Counted from the first letter of the stretch, positions 15,406 to 24,528 are shown. The stretch is DNA of 64,000 nucleotides from Yoonia sediminilitoris (GCF_003058085.1 NZ_QBUD01000004.1:218835-282834), one strand, 5' to 3'. Notes: a model not told the origin generated them from the sequence alone. Numbers and translations are program-made.

Positions 15406-17968
15406 TGCTATCTCCTGTGATGCGGATCGTTTTGATCAATTCTGGCAGAAGGATCAGCGGCAGGCAAAACAGGCCGATCATCTGCCATTCTGCCCAGCCC
15501 AGCGCGGTCGTGTGCAGCAAGCTCTGCAAGGGTGGCCAATAGACGGCCGCCACCTGCGCGCCCAATGTCACTACCAGCGCCAGCAGCAGAAACGGATTGC
15601 TGAGTAACCCGATTTTCCAGCAGGGCGACCGCAACGACCGAAAGGCAAAGACGCTGAATTTCTCGAACGCAACCATGGCCGTGAACGCCGCCGTTCGCGC
15701 CAGCGTTTCGTCAACGGGCAGGAGTTGCCAGAAAATCCACAGGCTGCAAAGCCCCGTATAGACCCCAAAGACCGCGATCATCGCAAAGCCGGACCAGCCA
15801 AGGACAGGGGCGTTGATCTTGCGGGGCGGGTCTTTCATCTGGCCCGGTTCCGGTTTTTCCAGCCCCAATGCCACGGCGGTCAGCCCGTCGGTGATCAGGT
15901 TCATCCAAAGGATCTGTGTCGCCAGAAAGATCAGCGGCCCGCCGATCAGGATGTTGCAAAGGATCGCCACGACCTCGCCCGCGTTTGACGACAGCAGATA
16001 GCGCACGAATTTGCGCAGGTTATCGAACTGCCGCCGTCCTTCGCGCATGGCGGCGATTATCGTGGCGAAATTATCGTCGAGCAGCACCAGATCAGCGGCA
16101 TCCTTGGCAACATCCGTGCCCCTTATCCCCATGGCGATCCCGATGTCGGCCTGTTCGAGCGCTGGTGCGTCATTCACCCCGTCGCCGGTCATGGCCACGA
16201 TCTGCCCTTGCTTTTGCAGCAGCGACACGATCCGCATCTTGTCGGCAGGTTGGGCACGCGCAATCAGCATATCCTGCGCCAGTCCGTCCGCCAGGTCGGC
16301 GTCTGACATGGCAGCCAGCGCGTCGTGGGTGATGACCCAGTCGGGTTGCAGGCCGACGCTTTGCGCGATGGCCTTGGCAGTGACGGGACTATCGCCGGTG
16401 ATCATGATGATCCTTGCCCCGGCAGAGTGGGCCTGCGCCACGGCATCGGGAATTTCCGGGCGCGGCGGGTCGATGATGCCCACCAATCCCAAAAAAACCA
16501 GCCCTTCTTCGCGCAGGATGCCATCGGGGGCAGGTGCGGTCGCAAGAGCGATCACCCGGTGCCCGTTTTCGGCAAGTGCTGTATAGGCGGCGTCGATTTC
16601 CGCGCGCCCCGCGTCCGTCAGCGGCACCGGCCCATCCGGCCCTAAAATTTCACTGCAAAGATCGCGCAGTTTTTCCGGCGCGCCCTTGGTGAAGACCTGC
16701 GGGCCATCTGCAGTCTGGCGCAGCACGCTCATCCTTTTGCGGTCACTGTTAAAAGGGCGTTCATCAAGAATGTTTTCAGGGTCAGGCAATGGCGCCCAAC
16801 CTTTGTAGGCAAGGGTGATCAGTGCGCCTTCGGTCGGACTGCCGATCATGGTCCAGCCGGTCCGGTCATGCTGGAGCGTGGCATTGTTGCAACCGGCACA
16901 GACCGCCAAAAGCTGCGCTAGCAGCGGATCGTTCGACGCGCGGCGCTTGGCCTGTCCGGCGGCAATATACCCTGCGGGGTCGTAGCCAGTGCCAGTGATC
17001 TGGTATTGTTCTTGCGGAGTCCAGATCCGCGTGGCGGTCATCTTGTTTTCGGTCAGGGTGCCGGTTTTGTCCGTGCAGATGACAGAGGCCGCGCCAAGCG
17101 CCTCGATTGCTTGCAAGCGCCGCGTTAAAGCGTGTTGCCGGACCAATGCCGCCGCACCAAGTGCGATGGTTATAGTGACAACGGCGGGAAGCCCCTCTGG
17201 TACCATGGCGACGGCCAGTGAAATCGCAGTCATGAACATTTCGGTCGCCGGGCGGCCGTAAAGCAGGCCCAGCAGCATCACGCCAGCCCCGATCATCAAT
17301 GCCGCCGCACCCAATTGCCGGGCGAGCTGGCCCAGTTGCTGTTGCATGTGGGTCTGGCGCGGGATGACCGAGCCGGTCAGTAGCGCGATCTCGCCAAATT
17401 GGGTCTGGGTGCCAATATCTGTAACACGCGCCATGCCGCGCCCTTCGACGATGTTTGTTCCCATCAGGATGGTGGCATCATCACTGTCTTTGCTGACCGG
17501 TACGGATTCGCCGGTCAGCGCGCTTTCATCAGCTGAAAGCGCGGTCTGTTCGATCAGCGCGGCGTCTGCTGGCACCCTGTCACCAGTGGCAACCAAGATG
17601 ATATCGCCGGGCACAAGATCACGGGCCGGGATTTGTAACTGGCGGCCATTGCGCAGCACGGTCGCTTGCGGGGACAGCATATTGCGCAAAGCATGCAGGG
17701 CATTCTCGGCCCGCCATTCCTGCACAAAACCCAAAGCCCCATTCAGAAAAATGACGACCCCGATTGCAATCGTATCTATACGCTCGCCCGCGACAAAGGC
17801 GATGGCGGCTGCAATTACAAGGATCACCACCAGAACATTGGTGAACTGCCGCAAAAGGATACGCAGCGCCGAAGGGCCCGCCGTTTGCGGTAATTCGTTC
17901 CACCCGTGGGACTTGTGCAGAGCCGAAACCTGTTGGCTTGTCAGCCCAACTGTCTGATCGTCATTCAT
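15395..17968 (-). CDS. P-type ATPase of the Ca2+/cation (P2-like) group
   Basis: An 857-residue cation pump. It shows the N-terminal cation-ATPase domain, TGES in the actuator domain, PEGLP in helix 4, the phosphorylation motif DKTGTLTENK and the hinge GDGVNDAPAL, followed by a C-terminal membrane bundle. There are no N-terminal metal-binding CxxC domains and no CPC motif, so it is not a copper/zinc P1B pump; PEGLP points to the Ca/Na/Mn-like P2 group. MNDDQTVG was chosen as start; an in-frame ATG at 17986 is possible. The FNR-like box at 18003-18016 is 35 bp upstream. Ion not determined. Confidence 0.85.
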   Translation of the reverse strand: MNDDQTVGLTSQQVSALHKSHGWNELPQTAGPSALRILLRQFTNVLVVILVIAAAIAFVAGERIDTIAIGVVIFLNGALGFVQEWRAENALHALRNMLSPQATVLRNGRQLQIPARDLVPGDIILVATGDRVPADAALIEQTALSADESALTGESVPVSKDSDDATILMGTNIVEGRGMARVTDIGTQTQFGEIALLTGSVIPRQTHMQQQLGQLARQLGAAALMIGAGVMLLGLLYGRPATEMFMTAISLAVAMVPEGLPAVVTITIALGAAALVRQHALTRRLQAIEALGAASVICTDKTGTLTENKMTATRIWTPQEQYQITGTGYDPAGYIAAGQAKRRASNDPLLAQLLAVCAGCNNATLQHDRTGWTMIGSPTEGALITLAYKGWAPLPDPENILDERPFNSDRKRMSVLRQTADGPQVFTKGAPEKLRDLCSEILGPDGPVPLTDAGRAEIDAAYTALAENGHRVIALATAPAPDGILREEGLVFLGLVGIIDPPRPEIPDAVAQAHSAGARIIMITGDSPVTAKAIAQSVGLQPDWVITHDALAAMSDADLADGLAQDMLIARAQPADKMRIVSLLQKQGQIVAMTGDGVNDAPALEQADIGIAMGIRGTDVAKDAADLVLLDDNFATIIAAMREGRRQFDNLRKFVRYLLSSNAGEVVAILCNILIGGPLIFLATQILWMNLITDGLTAVALGLEKPEPGQMKDPPRKINAPVLGWSGFAMIAVFGVYTGLCSLWIFWQLLPVDETLARTAAFTAMVAFEKFSVFAFRSLRSPCWKIGLLSNPFLLLALVVTLGAQVAAVYWPPLQSLLHTTALGWAEWQMIGLFCLPLILLPELIKTIRITGDSNGT

Positions 17969-18002
17969 CACATGGCAATCCGTCATGTGGGTGCATTGTG
18001 CG

Positions 18003-18016
18003 TTGATCAAGATCAA
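18003..18016. promoter_or_regulatory. Perfect FNR/FixK box between the P-type ATPase and phasin genes
   Basis: TTGATCAAGATCAA matches all 10 defined positions of TTGAT-N4-ATCAA. It lies 60 bp before the phasin start and 35 bp before the chosen ATPase start, so both divergent genes may respond to it. Confidence 0.75.
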
Positions 18017-18075
18017 TCAGGGATTAATAACTGCTGCTAAACGTCGCGCCATCTGTTCGTTCACAGGAGGCGACG

Positions 18076-18423
18076 ATGGCAAAAAAGACAACTGAAAGCA
18101 CCCTGTCGGCGGGTGAATTGGCAATTGAACATCTGCAAGAAGTGGGCATCAGACCAATGACCGCCATGGGTGCGGCGTGGATCGAAAGCATGGCTGATCT
18201 GAACAGGGAAATGATCGGCTTTGTTGCGGACAGGATCAAGGAAGATGTGAAGGTGCAGCAGCAATTGCTGCACTGCAAGCGCCCCGCAGATTTTCAAAAG
18301 GTGCAGTTGGCCTTTTTTGAAAAAGCCTATCGGCAATATACGGACCAAACCGGCAAATTGCTGAAGATGAGCATGGAACTGCTGCCCCGCGCATCGGGCG
18401 GGGCCAAGAGCACACCCCTTTAG
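18076..18423 (+). CDS. Phasin-family protein
   Basis: A 115-residue, helical, charge-rich protein matching the phasin family in size and pattern (MADLNREMIGFVADRIKEDV, CKRPADFQKVQLAFFEKAYR). Phasins coat polyhydroxyalkanoate granules, though several short members act as stress-related chaperone-like proteins. AGGAGG lies 5 bp before the ATG, a very strong ribosome site. A perfect FNR-like box is 60 bp upstream and a hairpin follows the stop. No PHA synthase is in this window, so a stress role is at least as likely as granule binding. Confidence 0.75.
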   Translation: MAKKTTESTLSAGELAIEHLQEVGIRPMTAMGAAWIESMADLNREMIGFVADRIKEDVKVQQQLLHCKRPADFQKVQLAFFEKAYRQYTDQTGKLLKMSMELLPRASGGAKSTPL

Positions 18424-18433
18424 GGTGTGCTCT
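18407..18433. terminator. Perfect hairpin between convergent phasin and MBL-fold genes
   Basis: AGAGCACACCC (18407-18417) and GGGTGTGCTCT (18423-18433) form an 11-bp perfect stem with a 5-nt loop; the phasin stop codon lies within the loop and right arm. No clear T-tract follows on either strand, but the position suggests a shared terminator for the convergent genes. Confidence 0.6.
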
Positions 18434-18444
18434 GGCTGCGATGG

Positions 18445-19326
18445 TCAGAGCTTGTTCACCGGGACTTTCAGCATCTCGTTGCCGTCTGCATCTGTGGGAA
18501 TTTCACCCGCCCGCATGTTGACCTGCAACGACGGGATGATCAGCCGTGGCATACCAAGTGTTGCATCCCGTTCGGTCCGGAATTTGATGAAATCCTCACG
18601 GGTCTTGCCGCCACCGACATGGATGTTGTCGGCCTTTTCTTCGGCGACTGTCGTTTCCCATTTGAAATCTCGTCCGTTTGGCCCGTAATCGTGGCACATA
18701 TAAAGTCGCATCTCGTCAGGCAGCGCCAGTACCTTTTGAATGCTGTCGTAAAGTGTTCCTGCGTCGCCGCCGGGGAAGTCGGCGCGCGCTGACCCGCCAT
18801 CAGGCATGAAAAGCGTATCACCGACAAAGCAGGCGTCGCCAATCACGTGAACCATGCAGGCGGGCGTGTGGCCGGGGGTTGATATCGCGAACCCTTGCAT
18901 GGTGCCTATCCTGTAGGTGTCGCCATCTTTGAAAAGCGCGTCAAACTGCGACCCGTCGCGCTGGAATTCGGTGCCTTCGTTAAAGACCTTGCCGAATGTG
19001 TCCTGCACCACGGTAATCTTATCACCGACGCCGATTTTACCGCCCAGCTTTTGCTGGATATAGGGGGCGGCACTCAGATGGTCTGCATGAACGTGGGTTT
19101 CGATGATCCAGTCCAGTTTCAGATCGCGGCGCTTGATTTCGGCGATGATCGCATCGGCGCTGTCAAAGGTAATGCGGCCCGCCGCATAGTCGATATCCAT
19201 CACGCTGTCGATAACAGCGCAATGGTCGCTGGCAGGGTCATGTACGATGTAGCTGATCGTGTTGGTGGCCTCATCAAAAAACGCCGACACATCGGGTTTG
19301 ACGGACATATTCACGGGGTAGGACAT
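18445..19326 (-). CDS. MBL-fold hydrolase, persulfide dioxygenase-like (Blh/ETHE1 group)
   Basis: A 293-residue metallo-beta-lactamase-fold protein. THVHADHLSAAP (about residues 77-88) supplies the metal ligands H-x-H-x-D-H; STPGHTPACMVH and FVGDTLFMPDGGSARADFPGG carry the later ligand histidine and aspartate; the last histidine is in YMCHDYGPNGR. These spacings match glutathione persulfide dioxygenases of the Blh type, which use one iron. GAGGAAAC precedes the ATG. A perfect FNR-like box (19392-19405) lies 66 bp upstream. A rhodanese or BigR partner is not adjacent, so sulfide detoxification is inferred from family only. Confidence 0.8.
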   Translation of the reverse strand: MSYPVNMSVKPDVSAFFDEATNTISYIVHDPASDHCAVIDSVMDIDYAAGRITFDSADAIIAEIKRRDLKLDWIIETHVHADHLSAAPYIQQKLGGKIGVGDKITVVQDTFGKVFNEGTEFQRDGSQFDALFKDGDTYRIGTMQGFAISTPGHTPACMVHVIGDACFVGDTLFMPDGGSARADFPGGDAGTLYDSIQKVLALPDEMRLYMCHDYGPNGRDFKWETTVAEEKADNIHVGGGKTREDFIKFRTERDATLGMPRLIIPSLQVNMRAGEIPTDADGNEMLKVPVNKL

Positions 19327-19391
19327 GTTGTTTCCTCACGCTGCCTTGGGTCAATTATTGGGCCAAGATAGCCGCCCGGACCAAGGCAACA

Positions 19392-19405
19392 TTGATCCGG
19401 ATCAA
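19392..19405. promoter_or_regulatory. Perfect FNR/FixK box upstream of the MBL-fold gene
   Basis: TTGATCCGGATCAA matches all 10 defined consensus positions and is itself a full palindrome. It overlaps the last codons of the DksA/TraR gene and lies 66 bp before the start of the leftward MBL-fold gene. Confidence 0.75.
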
Positions 19406-19734
19406 CGTGACGCTTCGGCCTGCGCTGCACAGACCCGGCAAACCTGCGCATAGAGCACTGCATTCAGCCGTTCGGGCGAAATATCATCGCCACATTTCTG
19501 GCAGATGCCGTAAGTGCCGTCTTTGATCCGGTCCAGAGCCTGACCCAATAAACGTACTTCTTGCTGGTTGGCCTGCGCGATCCCTTCCAGCACCTCGTCA
19601 TCTTCAAGGTCAATGGCCTGATCTTCCAGATCTGAGTCCAGCGGTTGCTCAAGATCCTTTTCGATCCGTCGTATGTTCTTCGTCAGTTCGGCAATCCGGT
19701 CACTGATCAGTGTTTCATACTGTTTGATGTCCAA
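19402..19734 (-). CDS. DksA/TraR-family zinc-finger protein with a TTG start
   Basis: A 110-residue protein with an N-terminal coiled coil (about residues 5-75) and a C-terminal C4 zinc finger: CQKCG at about 79-83 and CRVCAAQ at about 99-105. Such proteins enter the RNA polymerase secondary channel and modulate transcription. No ATG fits; a TTG at 19732-19734 follows AAGGAG with good spacing and gives the expected length. The FNR-like box at 19793-19806 lies about 60 bp upstream. A longer reading through the lipoprotein gene was rejected. Confidence 0.82.
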   Translation of the reverse strand: MDIKQYETLISDRIAELTKNIRRIEKDLEQPLDSDLEDQAIDLEDDEVLEGIAQANQQEVRLLGQALDRIKDGTYGICQKCGDDISPERLNAVLYAQVCRVCAAQAEASR

Positions 19735-19792
19735 TGGAGGTCTCCTTGCGATGAATGGCTTGGCTATTCTGGATGGATCGGCGCGGGCCCAA

Positions 19793-19806
19793 TTGACGAA
19801 GATCAA
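19793..19806. promoter_or_regulatory. FNR/FixK-like box upstream of the DksA/TraR gene
   Basis: TTGACGAAGATCAA matches 9 of 10 defined positions. It sits in the gap between the lipoprotein and DksA/TraR genes, 59 bp before the TTG start. Confidence 0.65.
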
Positions 19807-19825
19807 TGCATCGTTCGCAAATCCG

Positions 19826-20434
19826 TCAGGTGGACCGTGTTGTGACCCATGCCACCACATCGGGCAGCAGGCTATCCAGCAGTTGTTGAAAACCGCGTGT
19901 GATCGGTTCGGGCTGGTCGCTGCCAATCAGCAGATCGCCTGCGAATTGCCGCGTCCCAAGGACGCGCTGGTCGCGGTCGCGCAGCATTGTCAGTTCAACA
20001 GCGACCTGCACGCGGAATTGGCCGTCGCCCGTCACATCGACACCAAACTGGTCGATGCGCGAGAGAAGTACCGTATCGGGGACAGGCCCTGCCCCTTGCG
20101 CCCCTACAAACCCGATGCGCCCCGACGCGGCAAGCGACTGGATCAGAACAGATTGCAGCATATCGGGCACGGCAGCAGACCAGCGCACATCGGGCAGATA
20201 GGTCACAGACAGGGGCGATTTCCGGATCAGGATACGATCAGATGCAATTGCCGCCGGTGCCGTAGGGTCCAGCACCAGCAGTGTGCCTGCCGACCGCCTG
20301 CCGGCCATCGCGCGGCGCACAGGCTGCAATTCATAGGTGTCACGCGGCGTTGCGGCCTCATTCAGCGATTGGATTGCGGCACAACCCGGCAACGAAGCCA
20401 GACCAAGTATCACAAGACGGCGGGGTATCATCAT
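19826..20434 (-). CDS. ABC transport auxiliary lipoprotein (PqiC/MlaD-operon type)
   Basis: A 202-residue lipoprotein. The signal peptide ends in the lipobox LPGC (cysteine about residue 18). The body (TYELQPVRR..., LLSRIDQFGVDV) resembles the auxiliary lipoprotein family found with MCE/Mla-type transporters, where it anchors or caps the periplasmic channel at the outer membrane. It is last of the four-gene mlaE-F-D operon, 7 bp after mlaD. Overlapping ATG-ATG codons leave the start uncertain by one residue. Confidence 0.8.
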   Translation of the reverse strand: MMIPRRLVILGLASLPGCAAIQSLNEAATPRDTYELQPVRRAMAGRRSAGTLLVLDPTAPAAIASDRILIRKSPLSVTYLPDVRWSAAVPDMLQSVLIQSLAASGRIGFVGAQGAGPVPDTVLLSRIDQFGVDVTGDGQFRVQVAVELTMLRDRDQRVLGTRQFAGDLLIGSDQPEPITRGFQQLLDSLLPDVVAWVTTRST

Positions 20435-20440
20435 CTGGGT

Positions 20441-21640
20441 CTACCTTCTGTATTCAGGGACGCGATTATCAAGCAGGAAACCTGTGGGGTTCTGATTGAT
20501 GTTACGGGCGAGATCATTCAGCGTGCGGACCAATGTGCGCGCCTCGCTGGCCAAACGGCTGAAATCGCGAATGCCCGGTCCTGCCGCTCCAATGGCGCCG
20601 CGACCCTCGGCGGTTGCCGCGCGCAGATCGGTCAGAATGCCCGGAATATCAGCGTTCAGCGTTGTCATGGTTTCGCGGAATGCTGCCATGGCCTGCTGCG
20701 TGTCCGACAGAACCGGCCCAAGGTCAGAAGCCATGATCCCGTCTGCCCGCGCAAACGCATCATTGGCGCTGCCAAGTGCGGTGTCGGCGTTCTGCAATGT
20801 TGTTTGCAGCCCATCAGCAAGTGGCGGCAGGTCGTTTTCCATCAGGCTTTGCACCTCGGCCAGAACCTCGTTTGCCCGTGTGATGGTGGGTTGCAGCGCA
20901 TCCAATGTCTGATTTGCGGTCTCGAAGGTGTCGGTGATGGTCGCTAGGGACGTATCAGCATTGCCAAGGGTCGTCTGGGCGCTGTCGCGCAAAATATCCA
21001 ACCCGTCTGTGAATTGCGTGATCTCGTCAGCCGCTCTGCGCAGACTGGTCGAGATGTCGGAAAAATCTTGCAGTGCCGTGTCAAGTCCGGCGGTCGCCGC
21101 ATCGATGTTTTGCAGGATACGGCGCACATATTCCTGATTTTCGGGGCCAGTCAGCTTTTCCAGTTGTTTCAGCAACGCAGTGGCATCCCCCAAAAGATCG
21201 GGCGCACTACTGACCAGCGACTGAAAAGAAGATTGCCGCGAGGGGATGATCGGCGGACCTTCCAGTTCAGGCGTCAACCGTTCTGCGTTTGGCGACCCAC
21301 CCGATAGGGCGATATAGGCAACGCCTGTAACCCCTTGGGATTCAAGCTGTGCGACCGTATCCACAGCGATGGGCGTGTTGGAGTCGATCTCGATGGCCAC
21401 ATAGACTTTGCTGGGGTCTTTTTCCCAGATCCGAATACCGACCACACGCCCGACACCAACCCCGTTGAAAAGTACATCAGCCGACTGGTCCAGACCGGAC
21501 ACATTGTCGAACAGGATGCCATACTGCGCCCACTGCCGGTCAATCTGCACGCTGGACAGCCAGACAAAAAAGCCGAGCCCGCCCAGAACGCCAAAAATCG
21601 CGAACAAGCCGATAATGATAAAATTAGCGCGTGTTTCCAT
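20441..21640 (-). CDS. MlaD-family (MCE domain) lipid transport protein
   Basis: A 399-residue protein with one N-terminal membrane helix (about residues 7-29) and an MCE domain (about 38-120: LFDNVSGLDQSADVLFNGV, VGRVVGIRI). The rest is a long helical region with repeated DTALGSANDAFARADG-like heptads, longer than E. coli MlaD, like the PqiB/YebT or Mce needle group. It should bridge the periplasm for phospholipid movement. Its ATG overlaps the stop of the ATPase gene (TAATG). Confidence 0.85.
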   Translation of the reverse strand: METRANFIIIGLFAIFGVLGGLGFFVWLSSVQIDRQWAQYGILFDNVSGLDQSADVLFNGVGVGRVVGIRIWEKDPSKVYVAIEIDSNTPIAVDTVAQLESQGVTGVAYIALSGGSPNAERLTPELEGPPIIPSRQSSFQSLVSSAPDLLGDATALLKQLEKLTGPENQEYVRRILQNIDAATAGLDTALQDFSDISTSLRRAADEITQFTDGLDILRDSAQTTLGNADTSLATITDTFETANQTLDALQPTITRANEVLAEVQSLMENDLPPLADGLQTTLQNADTALGSANDAFARADGIMASDLGPVLSDTQQAMAAFRETMTTLNADIPGILTDLRAATAEGRGAIGAAGPGIRDFSRLASEARTLVRTLNDLARNINQNPTGFLLDNRVPEYRR

Positions 21641-22419
21641 TAACTTGCAGCTTTCTGGACCAGTGCCGCACGGGCGCGCGGCCCCTTAAAGTAGGCCTGA
21701 ACCCAAGGGTGATCAATCTCTTGCATTTCGGCCATGGTGCCGGTGGCCAGCACCCGCCCTTCGGCCAGCACGGCAACCCGGTCACAAATGGCGTGCAGGC
21801 TGTCCAGATCATGCGTGACAAGAAACACCGTCAGCCCCAGCGCACGGCGCAACTGCCCGATCAGCGTATCAAAGGCCGCAGCCCCGATCGGGTCAAGCCC
21901 GGCGGTCGGTTCATCCAGAAACACGATTTCGGGGTCCAGCGCGATGGCGCGTGCAAATCCGGCCCGTTTGCGCATACCGCCAGACAATTCGGCCGGAAAC
22001 TTGTGCAAAGCGTCTTCGGGCAGACCCACCATACGGACCTTGATCGCGGCCAGTGCCGCGCGGGTTTGCGGCGACAGGTCCAATTGTTCGCGCATGGGCG
22101 CTTCGACGTTTTGCTGTACATCAAGCGATGAAAACAGCGCGCCCCCTTGAAACATGACGCCCCAGCGGCGGCGCAGGCGGCGGTATTCCTCGGGTGCTGT
22201 ATCACGCACGTTTTCGCCGAAGACCGTGATTTGCCCGCCAGCAGGTTTCAGCAACCCCACGACAGCCCGCAGCAGCACCGATTTACCGGTGCCCGACCCG
22301 CCCACAACGCCGATGACCTCTCCGCGTTGCACGTCAAGATCAAGCCCGTCATGTACGGTATGTTTGCCGAAACGGGTCACAAGCCCCCGCACGCTGATGA
22401 TCGGGTCATCCGGGATCAT
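21640..22419 (-). CDS. MlaF-like ABC ATPase
   Basis: A 259-residue ATPase with Walker A GGSGTGKSVL (about 38-47), Q-loop MFQGGALFSS typical of MlaF, signature LSGGMRKRAGFARA and Walker B IVFLDEPTAGLDP. VGVVGGSGTGKSV and the GGALFSSLDVQ segment separate this group from other ABC ATPases. It overlaps the permease gene by ATGA and mlaD by one base, so stoichiometric translation of the complex is likely. Confidence 0.88.
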   Translation of the reverse strand: MIPDDPIISVRGLVTRFGKHTVHDGLDLDVQRGEVIGVVGGSGTGKSVLLRAVVGLLKPAGGQITVFGENVRDTAPEEYRRLRRRWGVMFQGGALFSSLDVQQNVEAPMREQLDLSPQTRAALAAIKVRMVGLPEDALHKFPAELSGGMRKRAGFARAIALDPEIVFLDEPTAGLDPIGAAAFDTLIGQLRRALGLTVFLVTHDLDSLHAICDRVAVLAEGRVLATGTMAEMQEIDHPWVQAYFKGPRARAALVQKAAS

Positions 22420-23534
22420 ACGCCCACCAATTCAAAAAATATGGAAAACAGCGCATCTGCCGCAATCACTAGGAAAATGCTTAACACAACAGAGGTCGAG
22501 GTCAGCCGCCCCAGCGATTCAACGTCGCCTTTGACCTGCATGCCTTCGAAACAGCCGACAATTCCGATAATAAGCGCAAAAAACGGTGCCTTGATCAAGC
22601 CAACGCCCAGATGCCAAACGCTGGTATTGCTGGCCAGACGTGACTGAAAAACGCCCGGCGATACACCCAGTTCGATCCACGACATCAGGGCGCCGCCGAG
22701 CAGCCCGGAAAAGTTGGCGATCACGCCCAGAACCGGCAACATCAGGATCAGGGCCATGACACGCGGCAGGACCAGCACCTCGATCGGGTTCAGGCCAAGC
22801 GTGCGCATTGCGTCGATTTCTTCGCGCATCTTCATGGACCCGATGGCAGCAGTAAAGGCCGACCCCGACCGCCCGGCGACGATGATGGCGGTCAGCAAGA
22901 TGCCCAATTCGCGCAGCACCGAAATCGCGATCAGATCGACGACAAACACCTCTGCCCCGAACTGGCGCAACTGGGCCGCCCCCTGAAAGGCCAGTACGAC
23001 CCCAATCAGGAACGACATTAACGCCACGATGGGCACGGCGCTGAGCCCGACCTGCTGCATATGGTGCACGAGTGCAGTCCACCTGATCCGCGAGGGATGC
23101 GCGAAAAGGGATAAAAACGTCGCAACGGTCTGACCCAGAAAGCCGATGATAGCCATCATTTTTTGAAAGGATGCAACGGTTGTGCGCCCAACCATTTCCA
23201 GCCTGTCATTCAGCGTGATGGACTTTTCGGTTTGGTCGTCTTTTGCAGGCATGTTCTGACGAACCGTGCCAATGAGATCGCTTTGCAGTTGGCTTGCACC
23301 GGTGATTTCCGGCGCAGTCCCGGCCTGTTGCAGACGCCGCTCCAGTGTCACGATGGCCCATGCGCCCGCCGTGTCGATGCGGCCGACCTGCCCAAGGTCA
23401 ATCACCTGTGCCCCCTTTTGTCCCAGATCGAGTTGTTCAACCGTCCCGATCAACAAATCACCAGAAAGCACGATCCTTTGGTCAACGACTGTCAGCCGCG
23501 CAGGCTGCAACCTATCTGGTGAATGGGCATTCAT
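22416..23534 (-). CDS. MlaE-like permease with an N-terminal STAS domain
   Basis: A 372-residue protein. Residues about 10-95 form a STAS domain (VIDLGQVGRIDTAGAWAIVT), equivalent to the separate MlaB protein of E. coli, fused ahead of the MlaE permease (about 120-372: VALMSFLIGVVLAFQGA, ELGILLTAIIVAGRSGSAF, MKMREEIDAMRTLGLNPIEV). The fusion puts the regulator and permease in one chain. First gene of the operon; an FNR-like box at 23634-23647 lies 100 bp before the start. Confidence 0.85.
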   Translation of the reverse strand: MNAHSPDRLQPARLTVVDQRIVLSGDLLIGTVEQLDLGQKGAQVIDLGQVGRIDTAGAWAIVTLERRLQQAGTAPEITGASQLQSDLIGTVRQNMPAKDDQTEKSITLNDRLEMVGRTTVASFQKMMAIIGFLGQTVATFLSLFAHPSRIRWTALVHHMQQVGLSAVPIVALMSFLIGVVLAFQGAAQLRQFGAEVFVVDLIAISVLRELGILLTAIIVAGRSGSAFTAAIGSMKMREEIDAMRTLGLNPIEVLVLPRVMALILMLPVLGVIANFSGLLGGALMSWIELGVSPGVFQSRLASNTSVWHLGVGLIKAPFFALIIGIVGCFEGMQVKGDVESLGRLTSTSVVLSIFLVIAADALFSIFFELVGV

Positions 23535-23633
23535 CCGTTTGTCCCTTGCACAGACAACACTATCCGTTCACGCATCCGGGCGCACGGGTCTTGCCAACAG
23601 TAGCAAGGTTAATTCTCGCCGACGATGGAAATT

Positions 23634-23647
23634 TTGACAAACATCAA
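23634..23647. promoter_or_regulatory. FNR/FixK-like box upstream of the Mla operon
   Basis: TTGACAAACATCAA matches 9 of 10 defined positions. It is 100 bp before the mlaE start, in a 194-bp gap with no gene. Lipid-transport control by oxygen is not usual, which makes this box notable. Confidence 0.55.
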
Positions 23648-23728
23648 TTGCGTCAGGTGAAGGGAAATTTTTGCAATGCAGTCCAGATGGTTAGCATTGG
23701 GACCCGGTGCGTGATGCCCGCACCCCCA

Positions 23729-24418
23729 TCAGGCGTTTTCGAAGTAAGATGGAAAATCAGCACGCACACGCTCTACGATGGCCTGCACGCCTTGGATATG
23801 GTCGCGCAGTGCCGCTTCAGCGGCTCCGGCATCGTCCCGTTTGATTGCGCAGACGATGGACTGGTGTTCGTCACATACGATCTGGCGGCGCTCTTTGGAC
23901 AGGCTGAGAAAACGGATGCGGTCCAGATGGGCCTTTTGTTCCTTGATCAGCGTCCAGATGTGCGCATGGCCAGCCACGTCGCAAATGATTTCATGAAACC
24001 TTTCGTCCAATGTATGAAATCTGGCGGTCTCTGCGCCAATGGCGTCTTGCTGCTGTTGCAGCGTGCTTTGCAACGCAGCGAGAAGTGCCTTGCCAGAATT
24101 TGACATCGCGGTGCGCAGACATTCGGTTTCCAGCGCCGTGCGTGTAAAGACAGCGTCGTTCACCTTGCCAAGCGATATCCGGGTGATCAGCGTGGCGCGC
24201 TGCGGCCGTATCGCGATAAAACCCAGATTAGCCAACCGAAAGAAGGCGTCACGCACCGGTTGCCGTGACACCCCGAGTTGTTTGGCGATTTCCCCTTCGG
24301 ACACTTTGGTACCGGGCGGGAGCGCGACCGAGACGACTGCATCATAAAGCGTATCAAAGACTCTGTCTGTTGCAGAAACCTGGGGCGTTTCAATCGGAGC
24401 AATGTCCAAAGCTGCCAT
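23729..24418 (-). CDS. GntR-family (FCD type) regulator of the uronate cluster
   Basis: A 229-residue regulator: winged helix (about residues 20-85, EGEIAKQLGVSRQPVRDAFF) and an FCD effector domain (about 95-225) with the metal-site pattern D-x3-H in LDERFHEII and later histidines. FCD regulators include UxuR and ExuR, which respond to fructuronate and similar uronates. It is divergent from uxaC; the 110-bp gap contains AACTG (24474-24478) and CAGTT (24501-24505) as a partial dyad that could be its operator. AAGGGA before ATG 24418 supports this start over a longer reading. Confidence 0.85.
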   Translation of the reverse strand: MAALDIAPIETPQVSATDRVFDTLYDAVVSVALPPGTKVSEGEIAKQLGVSRQPVRDAFFRLANLGFIAIRPQRATLITRISLGKVNDAVFTRTALETECLRTAMSNSGKALLAALQSTLQQQQDAIGAETARFHTLDERFHEIICDVAGHAHIWTLIKEQKAHLDRIRFLSLSKERRQIVCDEHQSIVCAIKRDDAGAAEAALRDHIQGVQAIVERVRADFPSYFENA

Positions 24419-24528
24419 CGGTGTGTCCCTTGAAATTACGGGATCTCCTTTAGCGCAGAAATGATTTTGACACAACTGACCATCTAGCATATTAGCAGTA
24501 CAGTTTTCCTGAGTTTGGATATCAAACC

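Noticed and set aside
19673..20947. A 424-residue rightward frame over the lipoprotein and mlaD genes
   Set aside because: Antisense to genes with a lipobox and MCE domain; composition rich in Arg, Cys and His is typical of shadow frames.
24474..24505. Dyad between gntR and uxaC as a regulator site
   Set aside because: Only the outer AACTG/CAGTT arms pair well; the inner positions do not, so it is mentioned in the gene entry but not listed as a site.
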